A stretch of DNA of 22,834 nt from Bacteroidales bacterium (GTDB lineage: Bacteria; Bacteroidota; Bacteroidia; Bacteroidales; CG2-30-32-10). The number at the start of each line of letters is the position of its first letter. Position 1 is the stretch's first letter. The translations under genes were made by a program, and so were the position numbers. The notes beneath the pieces are model-generated. The model worked only from the letters and a program-made list of their open reading frames with translations. It was not told where the DNA came from and searched no databases. This document shows, in pieces, positions 16,486 to 22,834 of this stretch. The stretch covers positions 1 to 22,834 of the forward strand of contig DAOQAK010000061.1 in the NCBI GenBank assembly GCA_035353855.1, read 5' to 3'.

Positions 16486-16525
16486 AAGTTTACAAGTCGA
16501 TAAGTTGAAAAGTTAACAAGTTGAC
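16486..16525. repeat. Degenerate octamer repeats upstream of murA, AAGTTGAC type
   Basis: Five abutting 8-base units read AAGTTTAC, AAGTCGAT, AAGTTGAA, AAGTTAAC and AAGTTGAC. They lie 66 bases upstream of the murA ATG in the DUF4290-murA spacer. The same unit recurs upstream of pcrA. Confidence 0.75.
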
Positions 16526-16648
16526 AAGCTTTGCCCTTTTGCTTCCGATAGAAAGAAATTAATAAAATCAGAAATTTAGTCTGCCGCAGCGAAGCAATTG
16601 AACAAACGAATAATCGAGCGACAGAACATCAAACGACAAACAAAGAAC

Positions 16649-17422
16649 TTACTGATTACTGTTTCCCGAATTGTTATTATTCTGCTGGTTATTTGATTGA
16701 TTGTTTTGCTGATTATTTGATGGATTATTCTGTTGGTTGCTTTGTTGTTGGTTGCTTTGATGATGTTGCTGGTTGCGGTTTTTCTGGTAATTGTTTGAGA
16801 AATTTTTTCGGTTGCTATCTCTTTTAGGATTTTGCTGCTGACTTTTATAATTGTCGCGGCGTTTGCTAACAGCAAGAATATCGCGGGTATTGTTGAGTCT
16901 CATTTCTTCTTTCAGTTTCAATTTCCCTTCTGAAAGCATTTCAAGGTGTTGCAGTATCACTTCATCATCAACCGATTCGCGATTCCAGTTGAGATACGAC
17001 TTTTTCATATGATTGGCTATGGCAATAGTAAGTGCATCTTTCTGCGGCCCATCCTCTTTCTCAACAATTTTTTTAATAATCTTTTCAATATTCTTTCCGT
17101 AATGCTTAAACGAAATATTATATGAAGGGTAAGAAATTTTTTCGGGTTTTGCATCGATGCTTTCCTGTGATGGTATAGGAAATGGCGAATCAACATCGAG
17201 TTTAAAATTCGACAGGATGAAAAGATGATCCCATAATTTATGTTTGAATTCATTGTTGTCGCGCATTTGCGGGTTAAGCTGCGACATTACACTAACAATA
17301 GCTTTGGCTAATTTGTTGCGTTTTTCGCGGTCTTCAACGCTAACGGCATACTCGATCATTTTTTTTATGTTGCGTCCGTATTCTTTAATTGGCAACTGTT
17401 CGCGGGTGGTATTATACTCCAT
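16649..17422 (-). CDS. DUF4290 family protein with Gln/Asn-rich tail
   Basis: The 257-residue protein begins MEYNTTREQLPIKEYGRN, the signature of DUF4290, a Bacteroidota family of unknown function usually encoded next to murA. The folded part (about 1-180) holds two similar helical halves: the motif YGRNIKKMIEYAV near 15 recurs as YGKNIEKIIKKIV near 108. It ends in a basic stretch followed by about 60 residues almost entirely of Gln, Asn and Ser (about 192-257). There is no signal peptide or membrane helix, so a cytoplasmic location is likely. A -7 box lies about 85 bases upstream. Linkage to murA suggests a part in envelope growth, but that is inference only. Confidence 0.88.
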   Translation of the reverse strand: MEYNTTREQLPIKEYGRNIKKMIEYAVSVEDREKRNKLAKAIVSVMSQLNPQMRDNNEFKHKLWDHLFILSNFKLDVDSPFPIPSQESIDAKPEKISYPSYNISFKHYGKNIEKIIKKIVEKEDGPQKDALTIAIANHMKKSYLNWNRESVDDEVILQHLEMLSEGKLKLKEEMRLNNTRDILAVSKRRDNYKSQQQNPKRDSNRKNFSNNYQKNRNQQHHQSNQQQSNQQNNPSNNQQNNQSNNQQNNNNSGNSNQ

Positions 17423-17506
17423 GAATATAAAATTTGGAAAGATAAATTAATAATAAAAGAAATGTAAAAATTAGGTTATAAATAAAATTGTAGTTGTAAT
17501 ACGATG

Positions 17507-17514
17507 CAAATATA
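17507..17514 (-). promoter_or_regulatory. -7 promoter box of DUF4290-murA
   Basis: The minus strand reads TATATTTG, a perfect TAnnTTTG. A TTTG lies 15 bases upstream, somewhat closer than usual. The leader would be about 78 bases. Confidence 0.5.
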
Positions 17515-17571
17515 CAAAAAAATTAAAAACAAATTTTTAATGTTTAATTGTTAAATGATATGAAGTCGTTT

Positions 17572-19434
17572 CTATCGCTGGATAGATAATTTTAATAAAT
17601 AATTTTGCAACCTGATAAAATATAGTCCATCCGGAATCTGGCTAATATTAAGCGTTACATCAGTTTCTGCTGAAACTATTTCTTTATTGAGAATAATTTC
17701 GCCTTTGGCATTTATAAATTCAATTATGATTTTTTTGTTTCTTAATTCATTGGGGATACTAATATTTACAAGCCTTGTGGCTGGATTAGGAAAAACAGAA
17801 ATAACGCTGTTTTGAAATTCATTAATTCCCGATGTGTCAGGTTTAGAAATTATATGAACTACTGCACTGGCTATTGTAGAACCAATTAATTCGCCTGTTT
17901 GTGCCACAGGAGTAACCTCAAATTTAATCCACTTATTCAAATCAGAAGGCTGAACAATATAAGTATTACCGGTGCCGGAAACTACGCTATTTACCAACCA
18001 TTTAAAAGTTGAAACTCCTTCGGAGTCATTATCTGCATCGGTGTAAGTGTAATTAAGTTTTAAGGTATCGCCTATGTAACCATATCCTGAAGCTGGAGCA
18101 GTAGTTCCTGAAATATACAACTCTAAAGCTACCGGAACAGAATTAGATGAGCAAATAGTATTTACCAATATTGTAGCTGCTGCCACTATTGTAGCAGGAC
18201 TATACATAGTTGGGGTAATGTTTATCTGAGGTAAAGTCACATTTGTAACGATAGTATTCACAGGAGTAGAACTTACCCCTGCATCTGTTCCATCACAAAC
18301 TTCTACAGTCGAATCAGCTTTAACAAGATAAACAGAGCCATTGTATTGACCAGTTGAAATATACCCGCCGTCACTTGACTTGCTTACTGAATAAAGCCAC
18401 TGTCCTGTAGTCGACTCAATATTTTCACTGAAAATAATGTTGCCGTTTGAGTCAATTTTGGTTATTAGATTATAAAAACCAGAATTGTAACCAGCAATAA
18501 TAAAGTCATTTCCAGCAATATCTACTGAGTAACCAGCAGACTGTTTGTCATTACAGCCAATGCTTCTAGTCCACAAAGTATCCCCAACGGAATTAGTCCT
18601 TACTGCGTAAATACTTCTTCCAGTTGAAGAAAAACTTTCTGAATACCCCACAGCAATAAATCCGCCATCAGGAGTTTCTTTAACAAAAATTCCGAACTCC
18701 AAAGAGGTTCCTCCGTATGTTTTTGCCCAAACTTCATTGCCATTGGCATCGAGTTTTAAAAGCAAAAGGTCAGTGCTAGTTGATGGATTATACCAATCTG
18801 CACAAACTATGAAACCACCATCAGAAGTCTTCTTAAGAGTAACATAGGTAGGGCCATCACTATTTCCTCCAAACAAAATCGGAGTAACTAAATTGCCATC
18901 AGCATCAAACTTAACAACAAAAAGTGCATCATAAACTGTACTGAAAGCAAAAGTCATACCAGTAGCAATGCAACCACCATCAGCTGTAACTTCAATGGAA
19001 TAACATTCAGTTGAATTCATACTCGTTCCATCTCCATAAAAGGATCTAGACCAAATTAAGGTTCCATTTGATGCATCTATCTTTAAAACATAAGCTGCAT
19101 CTATTCCTTTTGAGATGAAAGTAAAAGTAATCCCGCCAACAAACAGATATTGCCCATCTGTTGATAAAGTCATGGTCATTCCCTGTTCTGTGCCACTTCC
19201 ACCATAAGTGAAATGCCACATTGGATTGCCCCATTTGTCCATTTTAGCGACAAAGAAGTCGCCATTCATTGTACCCATAACGGCATAATTACCGTCAGGT
19301 AATTGTAGAACGCTTCTACCTTCTCCGTTAGTACCGTAATACTTCTGGAAGGTATTTTGTGCTTGAGTGTTCTGGGTCAATAGGCAACCGAGAACAACAA
19401 ACACAATTCTTAAAAAATTAAGAAAGTTTTTCAT
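17572..19434 (-). CDS. T9SS-exported seven-bladed beta-propeller-like protein
   Basis: The 620-residue product has a signal peptide (1-25, ...QNTQA). About seven 45-55-residue repeats follow (about 29-380), each with a DGGFIxxG-like strand, a (F/Y)VVKxDxxGN strand and WxxxYGG at the end; this pattern suggests a seven-bladed propeller. An Ig-like segment spans about 431-528 (YTYTDADNDSEGVSTFKW), and a type A T9SS sorting domain spans about 536-620 (VFPNPATRLVNIS, GLYFIRL). No active site is recognisable. It lies between pcrA and the DUF4290 gene, with its own promoter. AGAGGA upstream of the ATG resembles a Shine-Dalgarno site. Confidence 0.85.
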   Translation of the reverse strand: MKNFLNFLRIVFVVLGCLLTQNTQAQNTFQKYYGTNGEGRSVLQLPDGNYAVMGTMNGDFFVAKMDKWGNPMWHFTYGGSGTEQGMTMTLSTDGQYLFVGGITFTFISKGIDAAYVLKIDASNGTLIWSRSFYGDGTSMNSTECYSIEVTADGGCIATGMTFAFSTVYDALFVVKFDADGNLVTPILFGGNSDGPTYVTLKKTSDGGFIVCADWYNPSTSTDLLLLKLDANGNEVWAKTYGGTSLEFGIFVKETPDGGFIAVGYSESFSSTGRSIYAVRTNSVGDTLWTRSIGCNDKQSAGYSVDIAGNDFIIAGYNSGFYNLITKIDSNGNIIFSENIESTTGQWLYSVSKSSDGGYISTGQYNGSVYLVKADSTVEVCDGTDAGVSSTPVNTIVTNVTLPQINITPTMYSPATIVAAATILVNTICSSNSVPVALELYISGTTAPASGYGYIGDTLKLNYTYTDADNDSEGVSTFKWLVNSVVSGTGNTYIVQPSDLNKWIKFEVTPVAQTGELIGSTIASAVVHIISKPDTSGINEFQNSVISVFPNPATRLVNISIPNELRNKKIIIEFINAKGEIILNKEIVSAETDVTLNISQIPDGLYFIRLQNYLLKLSIQR

Positions 19435-19474
19435 TTTGTTGTCCTCTTGAGTTTTCTTGTTTGTAATTTTTTTT

Positions 19475-19507
19475 CAAAGATAGTTTTAAAATGAATAATA
19501 ATGACAA
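19475..19507 (-). promoter_or_regulatory. Promoter of the propeller protein gene
   Basis: On the minus strand TTG (19505-19507) is followed after 22 bases by TATCTTTG (19475-19482), a perfect -7 box. The ATG is 41 bases further on. Confidence 0.6.
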
Positions 19508-19550
19508 TGGCTTTAGTCCTTAATAATATATGAAATAATGTAAAAAATTT

Positions 19551-19588
19551 GCTGCGCTTTTCTGCGTTTTTTTCTGCGATAATCTGCG
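19551..19588. repeat. CTGCG direct repeats just after pcrA
   Basis: Four copies of (T)CTGCG start at about 19551, 19561, 19573 and 19583, spaced 10, 12 and 10 bases apart, directly after the pcrA stop. No stable hairpin is obvious, so this is not a standard terminator. Confidence 0.5.
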
Positions 19589-19595
19589 AGAAATA

Positions 19596-21893
19596 TTATT
19601 CAAGAATTTTAAGTTTTGCAAATTTCAGAAGTAATTGCTTTTGCCCGATATTCTCGAAAAATACAATAGCTTTTTTATCTACTGCATTTCCTTCAATGCT
19701 GATAACTTTACCATTACCGAATTTGGCGTGTTCCACCTGCATGCCCACTTGAAGTTTTTCGGTAATATTTTCAGTAAATTCAATATTAATAGCGGTTTTA
19801 GGTTTTGCTTTTTCAATAGGTACAAAATTCTTTTTTACTGAAATGCCCGGTTGTGTTGGTTTTGGGCTGAATATTTTTTGTTTGCTGCCGGTGTCGAAAA
19901 TGAATTCGTCGGTTTGTACTGTTTTTCGTTTTGGAAAATCAATATAGTTTGGATTCAATTCTTCAATAAAGCGGCTGGGTTCGCAAAAGTTCAGGTTGCC
20001 CCATTTGTAGCGGGTTTCAGAGTATGATACTGTGGCTCTTTTCATGGCACGTGTTAAAGCCACATAAAATAACCTGCGCTCTTCTTCAAGTTCTGTGCGG
20101 GTTCCGAGCGACTGCATTGAAGGGAAAAGATTTTCTTCCACACCTACAATATAAACATGAGGAAATTCAAGACCTTTGGCAGCATGTATGGTCATCAGTG
20201 AAACATAATCGCTGTCGTCTTTCTTGTCGGGATCTTCAGCATCAGTGAGCAGCGAAATATCCTGGATATATTCTGCAAGCAATTTCTGTGGAGCTTCATT
20301 GTTCTCTGCTTCTTCCGTTTCGCTGAATGCTTTTATACCATTCAATAGCTCTTCAATGTTTTGCTGACGGCCAATACCTTCAATAGTTGTGTCTTCACTT
20401 AAATCCTTCAATAGCCCCGAAGAGCGGACAATATGATCGGCAACACTCCATGCATTTTTTGATTTAGCCATGGCTGCAAAACTTTTTATCATATTGGCAA
20501 AATCTGCAATTTTTTCGCCCGCACTTCCGAACCCATACGATTTAATATTATCTACAATTTCCCAGGGTGATTTATTATTCTTATCGGCTTCAACCATTAT
20601 TTTTTCCTGGGTGGTTTTTCCTATTTTCCTGTTAGGATAATTTATGATACGCCATAAAGCCTCTTCATCATTATGATTTAAAGAAAGCCTGAAGTAGGCT
20701 ATCAAATCTTTTATTTCTTTGCGCTTGTAAAAAGACAAGCCTCCGAAAATTTTATAAGGTATGTTCAGTTTACGTAATGCTTCTTCCATTGCACGGCTTT
20801 GCGCATTGGTACGATAAAGCACGGCAAAAGAAGAATTCATAAGTTGTTGCTGCATTTTTTGTTCAAAGATGGAACGGGCTACAAGTTGTCCTTCTTCATT
20901 ATCTGTAGTGGCTTTAAGCAGTTGTATCTTTTCACCGTCATCATTATCAGTCCAGATTTCTTTAAAAATTTGCTCCTTATTATTAACGATGATACTATTT
21001 GCAGCGTTCACGATATTTTTTGTGGAGCGGTAGTTTTGTTCCAGCTTGAACACTTTCATGTCAGGATAATCATTCTTCAGGTTCAGGATATTCTTGATAT
21101 TGGCCCCACGGAACGCATATATACTTTGAGCATCATCACCCACCACGCAAATATTTTCGTTATTAGCGGCGAGTTTTTTTACAATAAGGTATTGGGCATA
21201 ATTGGTATCCTGGTATTCATCAACAAGGATGTATTTGAATTGTTGCTGGTATTTATAGAGGACTTCAGGGAAATCGCGAAGCAGGATATTCATTTTAAAA
21301 AGCAAATCGTCGAAATCCATTGCTGATGCACGCATCAGACGCTGGTCGTATAATGAATATATTTCGCCCATTCGTGGTTTTCCCGACATCCTGTCTTGTT
21401 GCTGTATTTCGGAATTATCGTTGTATTCGCGCGATGAAATCAAATTGGTCTTTGCTCCTGATATACGCGACATCACATAATTTGGCTGGTATGTTTTATC
21501 ATCCAGTTCATTTTCTTTGATGATTTGTTTTATTAAAGTTTTCGAATCATCGGTATCGTAAATGGTGAAATTATTGGGATAGCCAAGCCTGTGTCCTTCA
21601 ATGCGCAGGATGCGGGCAAATATGGAATGGAATGTTCCCATCCACACATTTTTTGCATCGGCAAATCCAACAATTTTTATAATGCGTTCTTTCATTTCGC
21701 GGGCAGCCTTGTTAGTAAAGGTGAGTGCGAGAATTTGAAACGGGTCAGCTCCAATATTTAAAAGGTATGCAACTCGATAAGTAAGCACGCGAGTTTTACC
21801 GGAACCGGCGCCTGCAATAACCATCACAGGACCATCGGTACAAAGCACTGCCTCGCGTTGCGCGTCATTCAGGTCTTTCAGAAAATCAGCCAC
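19596..21893 (-). CDS. pcrA: ATP-dependent DNA helicase PcrA/UvrD (SF1A)
   Basis: This 3'-5' helicase acts in nucleotide excision repair and in clearing replication and transcription obstacles. From the GTG at 21893 it has 765 residues. It opens with the family pattern ADFLKDLNDAQREAV, then Walker A GAGSGKT (28-34), motif Ia LALTFTNKAAREM, motif II DEYQDTN, QNYRS, and motif VI YVALTRAMKRATVSYSETR. The C-terminal end holds a small SH3/Tudor-like domain (QVGMQVEHAKFGNGKVISIEG), known in UvrD/PcrA to bind RNA polymerase. A longer frame from a TTG at 21998 exists, but those 35 codons run into an octamer repeat, lie upstream of the only good -7 box, and resemble nothing in the family. Confidence 0.95.
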   Translation of the reverse strand: MADFLKDLNDAQREAVLCTDGPVMVIAGAGSGKTRVLTYRVAYLLNIGADPFQILALTFTNKAAREMKERIIKIVGFADAKNVWMGTFHSIFARILRIEGHRLGYPNNFTIYDTDDSKTLIKQIIKENELDDKTYQPNYVMSRISGAKTNLISSREYNDNSEIQQQDRMSGKPRMGEIYSLYDQRLMRASAMDFDDLLFKMNILLRDFPEVLYKYQQQFKYILVDEYQDTNYAQYLIVKKLAANNENICVVGDDAQSIYAFRGANIKNILNLKNDYPDMKVFKLEQNYRSTKNIVNAANSIIVNNKEQIFKEIWTDNDDGEKIQLLKATTDNEEGQLVARSIFEQKMQQQLMNSSFAVLYRTNAQSRAMEEALRKLNIPYKIFGGLSFYKRKEIKDLIAYFRLSLNHNDEEALWRIINYPNRKIGKTTQEKIMVEADKNNKSPWEIVDNIKSYGFGSAGEKIADFANMIKSFAAMAKSKNAWSVADHIVRSSGLLKDLSEDTTIEGIGRQQNIEELLNGIKAFSETEEAENNEAPQKLLAEYIQDISLLTDAEDPDKKDDSDYVSLMTIHAAKGLEFPHVYIVGVEENLFPSMQSLGTRTELEEERRLFYVALTRAMKRATVSYSETRYKWGNLNFCEPSRFIEELNPNYIDFPKRKTVQTDEFIFDTGSKQKIFSPKPTQPGISVKKNFVPIEKAKPKTAINIEFTENITEKLQVGMQVEHAKFGNGKVISIEGNAVDKKAIVFFENIGQKQLLLKFAKLKILE

Positions 21894-21913
21894 AATAAAA
21901 AATTTTTGATTTT

Positions 21914-21921
21914 CAAAATTA
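21914..21921 (-). promoter_or_regulatory. -7 promoter box of pcrA
   Basis: The minus strand reads TAATTTTG, a perfect TAnnTTTG. It predicts a transcript start near 21907, only about 14 bases before the GTG at 21893. This is why the shorter start is preferred. Confidence 0.5.
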
Positions 21922-21972
21922 CTTGAAATTATTGGATTGAATTGAAGTGTTGAAAAGTTTTTAATTTTATAG

Positions 21973-22004
21973 AAGTTGACAAGTTGATAAGTAGACAAGT
22001 AGAC
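21973..22004. repeat. Degenerate octamer repeats upstream of pcrA, AAGTTGAC type
   Basis: Four abutting units read AAGTTGAC, AAGTTGAT, AAGTAGAC and AAGTAGAC, the same unit and orientation as upstream of murA at 16486-16525. Confidence 0.75.
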
Positions 22005-22022
22005 AAGGGAAAAAGAGTTCAG

Positions 22023-22154
22023 TCCGCCAAGGCGGATAAGAATGCATATAAGAAGTCTGAATTAATTTTAAAATTTGTTTAGGGGGTTAAGACATTAAAC
22101 TTTTAACAAATGAAATTGATAGACTATTTGGTAATTATAATTAAACACCAAATA
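22023..22154. repeat. Two palindromes in the gene-less right flank
   Basis: TCCGCC-AA-GGCGGA (22023-22036) is a perfect short palindrome. TATTTGGT (22125-22132) and ACCAAATA (22147-22154) form a second stem with a 14-base loop. Between 22005 and 22196 nothing else was recognised. Confidence 0.45.
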
Positions 22155-22196
22155 TTTAATAGTATTTTTAAATTATCATCGTTGAGTATAATCAAC

Positions 22197-22540
22197 TGAT
22201 GTTACGCAAAATCATTATTTGTGTCGAAACAACATTATTTTATTATTATTATTATGTCCAGTTAGGGACAACAGCTTGGTAAAGAAAAGTACAACTGACT
22301 TCTTATTGTACCGTAGGTACTAAACTTTCAAGACTATATAGCTTTCAAGCACGCTCAGTTAATTGGGTTGTGCCTATCTGCCTCGTCGTCAAGACGGGCA
22401 GCACACAACTTCATAGTGGTTATATATTTTACCAAGCGGTTATGCCTACCTGCCTCGTCAGTTAGGCGGGCGGCATATACTCTTAAAATCCTTATTAATT
22501 AAAGTTTTTAAAATTTTATTTTGGGTTTTGCGTAACATCA
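22197..22540. mobile_element. Non-coding MITE-like element with 15-bp terminal inverted repeats
   Basis: TGATGTTACGCAAAA (22197-22211) is repeated perfectly inverted as TTTTGCGTAACATCA (22526-22540), bounding 344 bp with no ORF of useful length. Inside are several hairpins: GTCC...GGGAC near 22257, GTACC-GTA-GGTAC near 22310, a long GC-richer stem from GTTGTG to CACAAC (about 22367-22409), and a second from TATGCC to GGCATA (about 22441-22477). The 9 bases outside the two ends (ATAATCAAC and ATAATTATT) agree at 6 of 9 positions, a weak hint of a decayed target duplication. Size, TIRs and lack of coding fit a miniature inverted-repeat transposable element. Confidence 0.6.
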
Positions 22541-22780
22541 ATAATTATTATAAGGTGTCATTTTTATTCATTTCAATAAACAAAAAACTTTAGTCGTAAG
22601 TTTAATTTTTAGGATTCTTCTGTAATCCTTATCAGTCATGCTTTCGGTTAATTTTTTTTCGATTACCTTATCTATATGAACATTGATTACGTATTAGAAT
22701 TTTTTTGATTTTTAGAATTTGAATTTTACAATTTATAAATTGGGACCAAAAAAGAAAAAATACGAATGAAGTTTATTCAT

Positions 22781-22834
22781 AGAGCCTGTTTAAATTTTTT
22801 TCAAAAGAATTTTTATAGCAGCAATTTTAACCAT
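22781..22834 (-). mobile_element. Possible insertion-sequence end at the window edge
   Basis: The plus-strand stretch AGAGCCTGTTTAAA resembles terminal inverted repeats I recall from IS5-like elements. A minus-strand frame entering from the right edge stops right beside it. The other end of the element is outside the window. The 22541-22780 stretch before it is AT-rich and holds no gene I can recognise. Confidence 0.35.
22790..22834 (-). CDS. Possible transposase, C-terminal fragment
   Basis: The frame entering from the right edge reads MVKIAAIKILLKKI and stops with TAA at 22790-22792, immediately inside the putative IS end. Many IS5-type transposases end with a short basic, hydrophobic helix of this kind only a few bases before the terminal repeat. 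The first Met shown need not be a start, because the frame is open to the edge. With 14 residues the call is a guess from context. Confidence 0.3.
   Translation of the reverse strand: MVKIAAIKILLKKI

Noticed and set aside
16486..16525. Octamer array considered as a CRISPR-like array
   Set aside because: Units are 8 bases with no spacers and no cas genes, so this is a simple tandem repeat.
16576..16875. 99-codon minus-strand frame with repeated Thr/Ile/Asn
   Set aside because: It is an alternative reading of the Gln/Asn-rich tail of the DUF4290 gene, caused by its low complexity.
20799..21326. 175-codon plus-strand frame
   Set aside because: It is antisense to the pcrA helicase core, where motifs II and III are intact.
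22197..22540. tRNA or riboswitch inside the TIR-bounded element
   Set aside because: No cloverleaf or known aptamer core could be recognised in its hairpins.

Overview
The window reads as chromosomal DNA of an AT-rich member of the Bacteroidota, probably an uncultured Bacteroidales-like lineage. Four things point there: two large secreted proteins end in type A type-IX-secretion (T9SS) sorting domains; a DUF4290 gene sits directly before murA; a NatA/NatB-type ABC pair lies beside grpE-dnaJ; and many genes are preceded by the Bacteroidetes -7 promoter box TAnnTTTG rather than an E. coli-type promoter.

Layout. Left edge (1-48, minus): the first 16 codons of what looks like a type III (Mod-like) DNA methyltransferase, separated by a structured spacer from a divergent small PAS-domain protein (620-1024, plus). 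Next is a tmRNA gene (1291-1660, minus) with its own promoter and terminator, then a 1533-residue secreted repeat protein (1868-6469, plus) with six tandem PPC-like domains, a PKD domain and a T9SS tail, closed by a strong bidirectional terminator. From 6.7 to 21.9 kb every gene is on the minus strand. In transcription order these are: PcrA/UvrD helicase, a T9SS-exported seven-bladed propeller protein, DUF4290 protein, MurA, a TlpA-like thioredoxin, GrpE, DnaJ, ABC ATPase, ABC-2 permease, a TMTC-like membrane/TPR protein, and a sigma-54 response regulator without a DNA-binding domain. The last 0.8 kb has no complete gene. It holds a 344-bp element with perfect 15-bp terminal inverted repeats, other palindromes, and at the very edge what may be the tail of an insertion-sequence transposase.

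How the genes fit together. Most of the minus-strand block is housekeeping: DNA repair, peptidoglycan precursor synthesis, the Hsp70 co-chaperones (dnaK itself is absent) and an exporter. The separate -7 boxes suggest several transcription units, with grpE-dnaJ as one unit ending at a terminator, and ATPase-permease-TPR protein as another. The secreted proteins and the mobile-like DNA are the accessory part.

No complete undescribed multi-gene system is visible. The most unusual items are the TIR-bounded non-coding element, the orphan sigma-54 regulator lacking an HTH, MurA with Asp in place of the fosfomycin-target Cys, period-8 degenerate tandem repeats recurring in several spacers, and an internally duplicated surface protein. 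All product calls come from reading motifs by eye; no database search was possible.
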